Source: Paenibacillus sp. FSL R5-0623 | GTDB lineage: Bacteria; Bacillota; Bacilli; Paenibacillales; Paenibacillaceae | Length of the DNA: 64,000 nt | Reading direction: 5' to 3' | Assembly (NCBI RefSeq): GCF_037974265.1 | Contig: NZ_CP150233.1 | Location: forward strand, 3,472,001 to 3,536,000 | Shown here: positions 54,176 through 63,276 of the stretch, piece by piece | How the letters are laid out: each line of letters starts with the position of its first letter | Position numbering within the stretch: position 1 is the first letter of the stretch | Position numbers and translations under genes: made by a program | The notes under the pieces: model-generated | Database searches by the model: none | Seen by the model: the letters and a program-made list of their open reading frames with translations, nothing else | Told to the model about the DNA's origin: nothing

Positions 54176-55663
54176 TCACGATGGGGTTGTGACGGCATTT
54201 TTTAATCTGGAAACGCCTTCCTGTAATTGTTCTTCTGACAAATGTGCAAAAGATAAATAGATACCATACTTCGTACCAACAGACGTTGAACTGCTGACTT
54301 CTGAGTATATCACACCTTGTGACCTTGCCGATTCCCGGAAGACCTCATAAGTGGTCACATTACCTCGCCACCAGCCAAACACATGAAGGCCCGCTTCATT
54401 CTCCACCCAATCAAACCATGTAGAGAGTTGCTTGTTCAACAGTTTGAGTAACAGATGGAATTTACGACTGTATAATCGATTCATCCTGCGCAGATGACGC
54501 TCATATTGACCGCTTGTCATAAATGCAGCCAATGCCCGTTGTTCGATCAGGTTGACGGGTCTTGGCTCGTATAATGCCTGCGCCTTTCTAAAGGTGTCTG
54601 CCAAGGTAGGGGGAAGAACCACATACCCAAGTCGTACTTCTAAAGGTAATGTTTTTGTAAAGCTGCCCAGGTAGATTACGCGACCTGCTTTATCGAGTGT
54701 TTTCAGCGGTTCAACATGCATTCCGCGATATCGGAATTCACTATCATAATCATCCTCGACAATCATGGCATCATTTCGCTGTGCCCAGTCCAGCAGGGTT
54801 TGTCTGCGTTCCAGGCTGAGCATTTCACCAGTAGGAAATTGTCGTGACGGCGTGACAAACAACATACGTGCTTCCCAGTCTTGGGGCACAACGCCCTGAC
54901 CATCGAGATTGGCTTCAATCAACTTTGCACCCGCAGCCAATATAGCTTTAGAAATCCCGACATAACAAGGACTTTCTGTCACTACATAATCCCCAGGATC
55001 TGCAAGTAATTGAGTGAGTAGTGCTATAGCTTGCATGGAGCCTGCAGTTACTGCAATATGATCCGGATCAACTTGAATGCCCCGCATCCTCCGAAGATAG
55101 GCAGCAATGGCTTCTCTCAATTTTGGATCCCCGGTTGAACTCATGGCAGAGGTTGTTTTCAGGTGATGCTCACGCTGCCTTATCTCTGCATACAATCGAT
55201 TATTCCATTCATCGTAAGGAAACTTGGAGAAATCAGGTTGATATTTGCTAAAGTCGATCACTTCGTCGCTATTCATTCTGGAATCATGTGTATGAGCATT
55301 GGCTGGTGCATTTCTTTGAATCGACGGCTGTTCAAACTGCTGAATACGATTCCCCCAGGCGGATAAGTGATGCGTACAAGCTTTCTCGGTGGACGCATTA
55401 TTGTTCAAATCCAACTGGTAAGCAACAAAGGTTCCTCTTCCATGCTCTGAATGAATGTAACCTTGCGCAGTCAACGTATCATAGACCTGATTCACGGTTC
55501 CTCTGGAAATGTGATACGTCGCAGCTAACTCTCTTGTAGAGGGTAACTTCTCGCCATGTATAAGATTACCTTCATGAATTGCATCACGAATGGCATGATA
55601 GAGAGCCTTCATCTTGGTATATTTTCGGTTCAAATATGAACTGTAAGCTACATGAAATTGCAT
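54176..55663 (-). CDS. pdxR: PdxR-like MocR regulator of vitamin B6 synthesis
   Basis: The 495-residue protein joins a GntR winged helix (GEKLPSTRELAATYHISRGTVNQVYDTL) to a class I aminotransferase-like domain that binds PLP (STGDPKLREAIAAYL, VTAGSMQAI, VEDDYDSEFRY, SFTKTLPLEVRLGY with the PLP lysine). PdxR activates pdxS when PLP is low. The ATG at 55663 with TGGAGG upstream is preferred over an open extension to 55696. The gene is divergent from pdxS, the classic arrangement. Confidence 0.92.
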   Translation of the reverse strand: MQFHVAYSSYLNRKYTKMKALYHAIRDAIHEGNLIHGEKLPSTRELAATYHISRGTVNQVYDTLTAQGYIHSEHGRGTFVAYQLDLNNNASTEKACTHHLSAWGNRIQQFEQPSIQRNAPANAHTHDSRMNSDEVIDFSKYQPDFSKFPYDEWNNRLYAEIRQREHHLKTTSAMSSTGDPKLREAIAAYLRRMRGIQVDPDHIAVTAGSMQAIALLTQLLADPGDYVVTESPCYVGISKAILAAGAKLIEANLDGQGVVPQDWEARMLFVTPSRQFPTGEMLSLERRQTLLDWAQRNDAMIVEDDYDSEFRYRGMHVEPLKTLDKAGRVIYLGSFTKTLPLEVRLGYVVLPPTLADTFRKAQALYEPRPVNLIEQRALAAFMTSGQYERHLRRMNRLYSRKFHLLLKLLNKQLSTWFDWVENEAGLHVFGWWRGNVTTYEVFRESARSQGVIYSEVSSSTSVGTKYGIYLSFAHLSEEQLQEGVSRLKNAVTTPS

Positions 55664-55813
55664 AGGACCTCCAGAAGTTATATTGAAGTGGTACAATAAA
55701 AACCAAAAATATTGGATCTTTTTATATGACCATTCTCATTCTATACTAAATCATAGATTAGAGCGATGCCTTTATTGAAAATCACCCAAAAGTTAATTAG
55801 GAGGACTACAATC

Positions 55814-56695
55814 ATGCAAACAGGTACAGATCGTGTAAAAAGAGGAATGGCTGAAATGCAAAAAGGTGGCGTCATCATGGACGTTATGAATGCAGAGCAA
55901 GCAAAAATCGCTGAGGCGGCAGGGGCAACAGCTGTTATGGCTCTTGAACGGGTACCTTCCGATATTCGCGCAGCTGGCGGTGTAGCTCGTATGGCAGATC
56001 CAACCATCGTTGAAGAGGTTATGAAGGTTGTTTCTATTCCAGTTATGGCTAAAGCACGTATCGGTCATTACATAGAAGCCAAAGTGCTTGAATCCCTAGG
56101 TGTGGACTATCTCGATGAAAGTGAAGTTCTTACTCCTGCAGACGAAGTGTTCCATATCGATAAACATGAGTTTACTGTACCATTTGTATGTGGAGCCAAA
56201 GATTTGGGAGAAGCTCTTCGCCGTATTGGTGAGGGTGCATCGATGATTCGTACAAAAGGTGAACCTGGAACGGGCAACATTGTTGAGGCAGTTCGTCATA
56301 TGCGTCTAATTAACAGCCAGCTACGTAAAGTGCAAAACATGTCCAAAGACGAGCTGTATGCTGAAGCAAAAAATCTGGGTGTAGCTTATGAGTTGCTGCG
56401 CGAAGTTCATGAAAATGGTAAACTTCCTGTCGTTAACTTTGCAGCAGGCGGTGTAGCTACTCCGGCGGACGCAGCATTAATGATGCACCTGGGAGCAGAC
56501 GGTGTGTTTGTAGGATCAGGTATCTTCAAATCCGATAGCCCTGAGAAATTCGCTCGTGCAATCGTTGAAGCTACAACACATTACACAGATTACAAACTGA
56601 TTGCCGAAGTATCCAAAAACTTGGGCGCCCCGATGAAAGGGATCGAAATTTCCAAATTGGCTCCAGAAGAGCGCATGTCCAACCGCGGTTGGTAA
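55814..56695 (+). CDS. pdxS: PLP synthase subunit PdxS
   Basis: The 293-residue TIM-barrel enzyme makes pyridoxal 5'-phosphate from ribose 5-phosphate, glyceraldehyde 3-phosphate and ammonia. The two catalytic lysines are Lys80 (VMAKARIGH) and Lys148 ([10 protein letters not shown]). The ATG at 55814 has AGGAGG upstream. The glutaminase gene pdxT, which normally follows directly, is absent; a terminator follows instead. PdxS can use free ammonia or a PdxT encoded elsewhere. Confidence 0.96.
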   Translation: MQTGTDRVKRGMAEMQKGGVIMDVMNAEQAKIAEAAGATAVMALERVPSDIRAAGGVARMADPTIVEEVMKVVSIPVMAKARIGHYIEAKVLESLGVDYLDESEVLTPADEVFHIDKHEFTVPFVCGAKDLGEALRRIGEGASMIRTKGEPGTGNIVEAVRHMRLINSQLRKVQNMSKDELYAEAKNLGVAYELLREVHENGKLPVVNFAAGGVATPADAALMMHLGADGVFVGSGIFKSDSPEKFARAIVEATTHYTDYKLIAEVSKNLGAPMKGIEISKLAPEERMSNRGW

Positions 56696-56743
56696 GATAG
56701 CAGTGCATCAAGTTGAATAGGTAGTTTGAACATTTATATAGAA

Positions 56744-56780
56744 GAGCCGATCAATTGAACCTTAATTGATCGGCTTTTTG
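56744..56780 (+). terminator. Terminator after pdxS
   Basis: AGCCGATCAATT and AATTGATCGGCT form a perfect 12-bp stem followed by TTTTT. Confidence 0.9.
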
Positions 56781-56845
56781 TTATTAATGTGTGGTTTGTT
56801 GATATCTTCAAAATGCTGTGCCTATAATAATCCGTATGAAGGAAG

Positions 56846-59359
56846 GTGCAGACAATTCGCTATCTATATGAGTTTATTCAACATCAGGACGATCTGCCTA
56901 TGAAACTCTTCGTGAACTCGGTAAAACATATTGATTTTCATTGGCACAAGGAAGTGGAAGTTGTATATGTTCTCCACGGTTCAATCATCATGTATCTGGA
57001 CCAGCAGCAATATACACTGCATGAAGATGATGTGATCGTGGTTAACAGTATGTCCGTCCACAAGATCGAACGAACCAATCAGGACAATGTGTTATTAACA
57101 TTGCAGTTCGGTCCCGAGTTGATGAACAATAATGCATTTATCTCCTGTAACTCTGCTATGAACGTGGAACAAAACGCTCCTCGCCTGCAAAGTATTAAAC
57201 AATATCTTGCGCAGATGGTATGGGAGATCAACAAAAAAACGCCGGGTTATCAAAATTTCACAATGGGCAGATTACAGATGTTATGCGGATGCCTGCAGAG
57301 GTATTTTTCCAGTGGTACGAATTCCGCATTGGAAGACGGTAGCAGGGATTATGACTATAAAAGACTGAACAGGGTCCTCACATATATTGATTTACACTAC
57401 AATGAGAAGATTACACTGCAGGATATGGCGGATTCCGAACATTTAAGTTTGCATTATTTCTCCCACTTCTTCACCGACAAAATCGGGATACCTTTTCAAA
57501 AGTATTTGACGCTCATTCGCTTGGAGAAGGCTCAGGCTCAGCTGGCAGCCAACGATAAAAATATTTCGGAGATCGCGCTGGATTGCGGATTTGCCAATGT
57601 GAAGCTGTTTAACAAGTATTTCAAGGAAAAGTACGGCTGTACGCCTGGTTCCTATCGGGAAGCTTCGCGTACACCGGAACTCCATCAGTTGAATGTGAAC
57701 CGCAAACCCAAAACGTATGAGGAGTCTTCAAGCGGAGATTATTACGAGATGGAAACGTTGAATGCGATTGGTTTACTGTATCGATATCTGGATGTTAAGG
57801 TTGACGCTAATCAAGACAGGCTTCCTATACCGTCTGTACATCTGTCAGACCAAACTTATATTGAAATTCGTGCGGATCAGACGTCGTCTGTCTATGAAAA
57901 GCACTGGAATATGACCATGACGGCAGGTAGAGCCATTGAAGGTTTGCGTGAAGATTGGCGGAAGCAGCTCTCCGCGCTGAAAGGAAAAGTGCCTTTTCAA
58001 TATATTCGATTTCACGGCATCTTTAATGATGAGATGATGGTGTACAGCGAGAAACAGCAGGGCACTCCCCTCTATAACTGGTCATATGTGGACAAGTTGT
58101 ATGATTTCCTGCTGGATCAGGGCGTTCGGCCATTTGTGGAATTAAGTTTTATGCCGAGCCAGTTGGCGAGATCCAAAGAAACGCTTTTTTGGTGGAGGGG
58201 GAATATTAGCCCGCCATCCGACCCTGCCAAGTGGCAGGCGCTTGTTGGCGAATTTGTTCGCCATTGTTTGAATCGCTATGGAGCGGAAGAAGTGAGGCAG
58301 TGGTATTTCGAAGTATGGAACGAGCCTGACCTGGCGGGTGTTTGTTGGGCAGGAAGCAAGGAAGAATACTTTGCGTTTTACGAATCGACCGTTCATGCCA
58401 TCAAATCGATTTTGCCGGAACTGAAGGTGGGGGGCCCAGCTATGGGTTACGGGTCTCTCTGGAACGATACCTGGGCTGAGGAATTTTTGTCCTATTGCCG
58501 CAAGCGGGAAGTGGCTCTCGACTTTTATTCGTTTCACATCTATTCGGAGTATCCCAAGCTAAAAGTTGAAGACGATCGTTTAACCCAGATCATGCCGCCT
58601 TCTTTTTATAAAGAAAGTATTGAGCTTATGCGGCAAAAAATGAATACGTCTTCGTACGGTCATGTTGAACTTCATGTCACCGAGTGGAACTTTTCGCTGT
58701 ATGACCGGAACTTGCTGCATGATACCATGTTTATGGCTCCGTTTGTCATTTACCACACCATGAACACACTCGGTGACGTGAAAGCGATGGCTTTCTGGTC
58801 CTTTACCGATGTATTCGAAGAAAGCATCGTTCCCGCTTCTCCTTTCTACGGAGGTTTTGGCCTGATTAACCGCGATGGGCTGAAGAAACCCAGCTATTAT
58901 GCATTTGAGCTTATGCAAAAGCTTGGGGATGAGCTGATGGTCAAGGGAGACGGTTATGTCGGAACCCGAAAAAGGGATGGAAGCATGCAATTTTTGTTCT
59001 ATCACTATGTTCACGTAGACCAGCTGTTTACAAGTGGAGATTGGTCGGAATTATCCAGCTCAACCCGCTATGACGTATTTGAGGAAAAAGGTAGCAAAGC
59101 TTATGAACTTACCCTGAGCAATCTCGAGGGCCCTTATAAATGCACCAGTTATCAACTGGATCGGGAGCATGGATCGGTATTTGATGAGTGGACCCGCATG
59201 GGATCGCCCTATTCCTTGACGGAAGAAGAAATTGCCTATCTAAACGGCAGGAGTGGACCCGTGATGGGGACAGAGATGGTAAGAGATGAAAGTTGGCGCA
59301 AAGAGATTTTGCTTCCACCGCATGGGGTAATGCTGCTCATTTTGGATAGACAATATTAA
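56846..59359 (+). CDS. AraC regulator fused to a GH39 glycosidase domain
   Basis: The 837-residue protein begins as an AraC regulator: cupin (about 15-100, HIDFHWHKEVEVVYVLHGS) and double HTH (about 175-277, ITLQDMADSEHLSLHYFSHFF, SEIALDCGFANVKLFNKYF). From about 300 it is a GH39 beta-xylosidase-like TIM barrel with acid/base Glu493 in EVWNEPD and nucleophile Glu613 in VTEWNFS, plus a beta-rich tail. Both catalytic glutamates are present, so it may bind or cleave a xyloside or related glycoside and regulate in response. The GTG at 56846 has GAAGG only three bases upstream, so the start is uncertain. PTS and GH3 genes follow. Confidence 0.88.
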   Translation: MQTIRYLYEFIQHQDDLPMKLFVNSVKHIDFHWHKEVEVVYVLHGSIIMYLDQQQYTLHEDDVIVVNSMSVHKIERTNQDNVLLTLQFGPELMNNNAFISCNSAMNVEQNAPRLQSIKQYLAQMVWEINKKTPGYQNFTMGRLQMLCGCLQRYFSSGTNSALEDGSRDYDYKRLNRVLTYIDLHYNEKITLQDMADSEHLSLHYFSHFFTDKIGIPFQKYLTLIRLEKAQAQLAANDKNISEIALDCGFANVKLFNKYFKEKYGCTPGSYREASRTPELHQLNVNRKPKTYEESSSGDYYEMETLNAIGLLYRYLDVKVDANQDRLPIPSVHLSDQTYIEIRADQTSSVYEKHWNMTMTAGRAIEGLREDWRKQLSALKGKVPFQYIRFHGIFNDEMMVYSEKQQGTPLYNWSYVDKLYDFLLDQGVRPFVELSFMPSQLARSKETLFWWRGNISPPSDPAKWQALVGEFVRHCLNRYGAEEVRQWYFEVWNEPDLAGVCWAGSKEEYFAFYESTVHAIKSILPELKVGGPAMGYGSLWNDTWAEEFLSYCRKREVALDFYSFHIYSEYPKLKVEDDRLTQIMPPSFYKESIELMRQKMNTSSYGHVELHVTEWNFSLYDRNLLHDTMFMAPFVIYHTMNTLGDVKAMAFWSFTDVFEESIVPASPFYGGFGLINRDGLKKPSYYAFELMQKLGDELMVKGDGYVGTRKRDGSMQFLFYHYVHVDQLFTSGDWSELSSSTRYDVFEEKGSKAYELTLSNLEGPYKCTSYQLDREHGSVFDEWTRMGSPYSLTEEEIAYLNGRSGPVMGTEMVRDESWRKEILLPPHGVMLLILDRQY

Positions 59360-59374
59360 AAAAAAGTGCTTTTA

Positions 59375-59406
59375 AGACATCCTTTCAGTTTGAAGGGATG
59401 TTTTTT
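59375..59406 (+). terminator. Terminator after the AraC-GH39 gene
   Basis: ACATCCTTTC and GAAGGGATGT pair (one G-T) and are followed by TTTTTT. Confidence 0.8.
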
Positions 59407-59492
59407 GTTGTTTATTTCTTGTTCAGGCTGGCAAGCTAGAACTATAGCGATGGATTGGGCAAAAAACGAACCATGATGCGGCAAGTTCCAAC

Positions 59493-59507
59493 AAGAAAGC
59501 GTTAACA
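59493..59507 (+). promoter_or_regulatory. cre site upstream of the PTS-GH3 genes
   Basis: AAGAAAGCGTTAACA matches the CcpA consensus at about 14 of 15 positions. A TATACT lies at 59516-59521, so the site covers the -35 region of the likely promoter. Confidence 0.65.
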
Positions 59508-59561
59508 CAAATCGATATACTATGGTTGTGGCAGCATAGAGGAAGACAGGGGGAGTTTTGG

Positions 59562-60794
59562 ATGAAGCGTTTCATGAAATGGATGACAGATTCGTTTGCG
59601 CCAAGATTGGAGGCGTTTACGAACAATATTTGGGTTTCTTCGATTCAAGAAGCCATCATGGTCGCCATTCCGATGATTTTCATCGGTTCGATTATTACAT
59701 TGATTTCGATTTTGCAGGATTTCATTCCGGGAATGCCGGACCTGACACCTATCACGACATTCAGTTTTGGTTTGCTTGGTTTGTTTATTGCTTTTCTGAC
59801 GCCTTATGTCGTGATGGAAAAAAGAGAACGACACAAAATCAAGTTGCTGGCGGGAATGACGGGGATATCTCTGTTCGTCATGCTGCTTAACCCGACGGTA
59901 AACGAAGACGGTACCATTCAGTTCATCCTTGAACGATTTGGACCCTCGGGGATGATTACAGCACTCTTGGTAGGTGTATTTGTCGCTCTTGTAATGATCA
60001 TGTGTAACAAATTTTCGTTCTTCAAAAAGGGGTCTTCACTTCCCGAATTCATTATGGACTGGTTCGATTTTCTCGTCCCGATCGCCCTGGTATTAACAAC
60101 AGGATGGTTGCTTGTATATCAGCTTCATTTTGATATTTTTGGACTGATCGTAAACGTATTTGAGCCGATCAATGCCGTAGGGCAAAGTATAACCGGATTT
60201 TTATTGTTCAATTTCATTGGTGTTGTACTGTATTCTTTCGGCGTAAGCCCGTGGGTCATGACACCGATCTGGTACGCGATCTGGATACCTGCAATCGAAG
60301 AAAATGCAGCTCTTGTGGCAGCAGGACAAGATCCAGTCAATATCAACACATTTGAAACCTTTTTCTCCGGATGGCTGGGTATTGGCGGTATGGGTGCGAC
60401 CTTGCCGTTAGTTGTTTGGTTCCTGATGGCACGTTCGAAAAAACTGAAATCTGTCGGCAAGGCGACTATTATCCCGTCCTTGTTCAACATTAATGAACCT
60501 GTCGTGTACGGAGCACCGATTGCCTTTAATCCGTTACTCATGGTGCCGATGTGGATTAACTCACTTATCACGCCAGTGATTGTGTATTTGGCTCTCGACT
60601 GGGGTTGGGTGCGGATTCCGAGCCAGATCTTCCAGCTATGGTACACACCGATCGGCCTGTCCACCTATATTATGTCCGGACTCAATGGGCTTATCTTGCT
60701 GGCAGTCGTCCTGGTGATTGTATTTATTGTCTGGTTCCCGTTTTTCAAACTGTATGATGCACAGGAACTGAAGAAAGAACAGGAACAAAATTGA
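59562..60794 (+). CDS. PTS EIIC permease, cellobiose/lactose (CelB) type, without EIIA or EIIB
   Basis: The 410-residue membrane protein resembles CelB-type EIIC: FAPRLEAFTNNIWVSSIQEAI at the N-terminus, about ten helices, and the conserved FNINEPVVYGAPIAFNPLLMVP loop that holds the sugar-binding glutamate. There are no EIIA or EIIB domains and no such genes nearby, so it must borrow partners or act without phosphorylation. GGGGGAG precedes the ATG at 59562. It is followed by a GH3 enzyme at 19 bases. The sugar is probably a beta-glucoside or xylobiose-like disaccharide. Confidence 0.9.
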   Translation: MKRFMKWMTDSFAPRLEAFTNNIWVSSIQEAIMVAIPMIFIGSIITLISILQDFIPGMPDLTPITTFSFGLLGLFIAFLTPYVVMEKRERHKIKLLAGMTGISLFVMLLNPTVNEDGTIQFILERFGPSGMITALLVGVFVALVMIMCNKFSFFKKGSSLPEFIMDWFDFLVPIALVLTTGWLLVYQLHFDIFGLIVNVFEPINAVGQSITGFLLFNFIGVVLYSFGVSPWVMTPIWYAIWIPAIEENAALVAAGQDPVNINTFETFFSGWLGIGGMGATLPLVVWFLMARSKKLKSVGKATIIPSLFNINEPVVYGAPIAFNPLLMVPMWINSLITPVIVYLALDWGWVRIPSQIFQLWYTPIGLSTYIMSGLNGLILLAVVLVIVFIVWFPFFKLYDAQELKKEQEQN

Positions 60795-60813
60795 TATCAG
60801 AAGGGTGAGTACT

Positions 60814-63087
60814 ATGGATAAATCAATCAATGAATTGTTGTCGACACTAACGCTGGCCGAGAAAGCTTCACTCTGCGCAGGATTGAATATGTGGATGACA
60901 AAAGGAATTGAGCGGTTAAACATTCCGCCAGTTCATATGTACGATGGGACAAACGGCATCCGTAAAACAAACAGCGATGAAGAAATGGGGATTACAACGG
61001 AAAATGTACCCGCAACCTGTTACCCTACGGGTTCAGCCATCGGTTCTTCGTGGAATACGGAATTGTTATATGAAGTTGGTGTGGCACTGGGACGTGAATC
61101 AAAAACCATGGACGTTGAGCTGCTGCTTGGACCGGGTGTCAATATGAAAAGAACGCCGCTTGGCGGAAGAAACTTCGAATACTACTCGGAAGACCCATAC
61201 TTGACGGGAGAACTCGGGGCAGCGTTTATAAATGGGATCCAAAGCGAAGGCGTGGGCGCTTCTGTCAAACACTTTGCAGGAAACAACCAGGAGTTTGAGA
61301 AGATGGTAACCAGTTCGGAAATCGACGAGCGAACGCTTCGCGAGATTTACCTGAGCGCCTTTGAACGAATTATTAAGAAATCCGACCCTTGGACGGTTAT
61401 GTGTTCTTATAACTTATTGAATGGAACATATACAAGTGAGAACGAACATTTGCTGCATGACATTTTGAGAGAAGAGTGGGGTTATGAAGGTGTTGTTCTA
61501 TCCGACTGGACGGCTGTCAATGATCGCATACGCGGTCTGAAGGCTGGGCTTGATCTGGAGATGCCGGGTCCCGCCAATTACAATGCCAAAGCGATCATTG
61601 AAGCGGTTCAGAACGGAAGCCTATCCGAAGAACAGTTGGATCGCAGTGTGGGCCGCATTTTGAAGCTGGTTGAGCGGGTAACGGGCAAGAAAGACATAGA
61701 TTCTTCTCCAGATTCGGACTATCATGCACTTGCACGTAAAGCGGCGGCCGAGAGTATTGTGCTTCTGAAAAATGAGAACGCGATTCTCCCGCTAGGGCAG
61801 GAGTCCATTTCGTCGATTGCCGTGATCGGACGGTTTGCCAAAAAACCGAGAATTCAGGGAGCAGGCAGTGCCAAGGTAACGCCTACAAATGTCGATATTC
61901 CATGGGATGAGATAAAAAATCTGGCTGGCGATGCCATGACTATGAATTATGCAGAAGGGTACCCGGAGGATGACTCCATCAATGATGAGCTAATTAAGGA
62001 AAGCGTCTCATTAGCCATGAATTCCGATGTTGCTGTACTGTTTGTTGGCCAACCGGAATATGCGGAATCGGAGATGCATGATTTGCAAGGCATTGATCTT
62101 CCCGAGCATCAAGTGAAATTGATTCTCGCGGTGGCCGCAGTTCAACCCAAGTGTATTGTCGTAACGAGCAGCGGTTCCGCACTGGCGATGCGTCCATGGG
62201 TACAGCATGTACCTGGTGTGATTCATTCCTGGTTGTCGGGTCAGGGCATGGGTAAAGTGATTGCAGGTGTATTATTCGGACAGACAAATCCTTCGGGCAA
62301 ACTGTCTGAGACATTCCCTGTCAAACTGTCGGACAACCCTTCACATATGCGAATTCGCGGAGAGAACGGCAAGCTGTATTATCGCGAAGGCCTGTTCGTG
62401 GGTTATCGGTATTATGACCGGAAAGAACTGGCACCTCAATTCCCGTTTGGACACGGATTGTCTTATACATCGTTTTCCTATACGGATCTGGAAGTGGAAC
62501 AGACCCATACCGGTGTTACGGTGTCCTTCCAATTGAAAAATACCGGAAAGCGCAAGGGGAAAGAAGTTGTTCAATTGTATGTTCACGATGAAGAGTGCAC
62601 ATGGACCCGACCAGAGAAAGAATTGAAAGCTTTTGCCAAAGTTGAACTGGAGCCGGGTGAAAAACGCAAGGTTACTTTTGAACTGGAAGAGAGAGATTTC
62701 TCATACTACAACACCAAGTATAACCGTTGGGTGGCTGAGACCGGTTTTTTCCAAATTTCACTTGGCAGCTCGTCCAAAGATATCCGAATTACGGAACGTT
62801 TGCATTGTGACTTTGGTAAGGAAGAAATCACGTTCCACAAATTCAGTCTGCTCAGTGAGTGGATGAGTGATCCTGTAGCGAAAAAGGAATTGGAGCATTG
62901 CCTGAATGAAATGAACGAGCACGTTACGGACAAGGTATATCTAAACGAGGAGTTTGTGGGATTCTGGGCAGATTTCCCGATGATCAAAGTATTCCAAATG
63001 TTCGGTCAACAATGGATGAATGAACGTTCACCTGATGAAATTATTAATGAACTTATCGCCAAGGTTAACCAGGCACGTAATAAATAG
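60814..63087 (+). CDS. GH3 beta-glucosidase/beta-xylosidase-like enzyme
   Basis: The 757-residue cytosolic enzyme has the GH3 barrel (YDGTNGIR, GPGVNMKRTPLGGRNFEYYSEDP, SVKHFAGNNQE), the nucleophile Asp231 in VVLSDWTAV, the alpha/beta sandwich (LLKNENAILPL, GQGMGKVIAGVLFG) and a C-terminal FnIII-like domain (VSFQLKNTGKRKGKEVVQLYV). It hydrolyses beta-linked disaccharides or aryl glycosides brought in by the adjacent EIIC. AAGGGTGAG lies before the ATG at 60814. An acidic helical extension at the end is unusual in length. Confidence 0.92.
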   Translation: MDKSINELLSTLTLAEKASLCAGLNMWMTKGIERLNIPPVHMYDGTNGIRKTNSDEEMGITTENVPATCYPTGSAIGSSWNTELLYEVGVALGRESKTMDVELLLGPGVNMKRTPLGGRNFEYYSEDPYLTGELGAAFINGIQSEGVGASVKHFAGNNQEFEKMVTSSEIDERTLREIYLSAFERIIKKSDPWTVMCSYNLLNGTYTSENEHLLHDILREEWGYEGVVLSDWTAVNDRIRGLKAGLDLEMPGPANYNAKAIIEAVQNGSLSEEQLDRSVGRILKLVERVTGKKDIDSSPDSDYHALARKAAAESIVLLKNENAILPLGQESISSIAVIGRFAKKPRIQGAGSAKVTPTNVDIPWDEIKNLAGDAMTMNYAEGYPEDDSINDELIKESVSLAMNSDVAVLFVGQPEYAESEMHDLQGIDLPEHQVKLILAVAAVQPKCIVVTSSGSALAMRPWVQHVPGVIHSWLSGQGMGKVIAGVLFGQTNPSGKLSETFPVKLSDNPSHMRIRGENGKLYYREGLFVGYRYYDRKELAPQFPFGHGLSYTSFSYTDLEVEQTHTGVTVSFQLKNTGKRKGKEVVQLYVHDEECTWTRPEKELKAFAKVELEPGEKRKVTFELEERDFSYYNTKYNRWVAETGFFQISLGSSSKDIRITERLHCDFGKEEITFHKFSLLSEWMSDPVAKKELEHCLNEMNEHVTDKVYLNEEFVGFWADFPMIKVFQMFGQQWMNERSPDEIINELIAKVNQARNK

Positions 63088-63101
63088 TTAAGTAAAAGAG
63101 G

Positions 63102-63146
63102 AACCAAGTTCGATCCTAAACAAAGGACATGAACTTGGTTTATTTT
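63102..63146 (+). terminator. Terminator after the GH3 gene
   Basis: AACCAAGTTC and GAACTTGGTT pair, with an inner TCCT/AGGA stem, followed by TATTTTT. Confidence 0.8.
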
Positions 63147-63161
63147 TATCCATCAGATGAA

Positions 63162-63211
63162 TGATATTGATTATTGTTCTCATTTACACCCTTCGACATT
63201 TACTGTATACT
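63162..63211 (+). promoter_or_regulatory. Promoter with Fur-like box before the iron-binding lipoprotein
   Basis: TTTACA (63183-63188), 17 bases and TATACT (63206-63211) form a strong promoter. TGATATTGATTATTG (63162-63176) matches the Bacillus 7-1-7 Fur consensus at about 12 of 15 positions and lies just upstream of the -35. Confidence 0.5.
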
Positions 63212-63276
63212 GACAATAGTTAATTTACATATGGGTCTAAAAGACAAGAGAGAATTAAAAGGGAGAGATTACTTAC

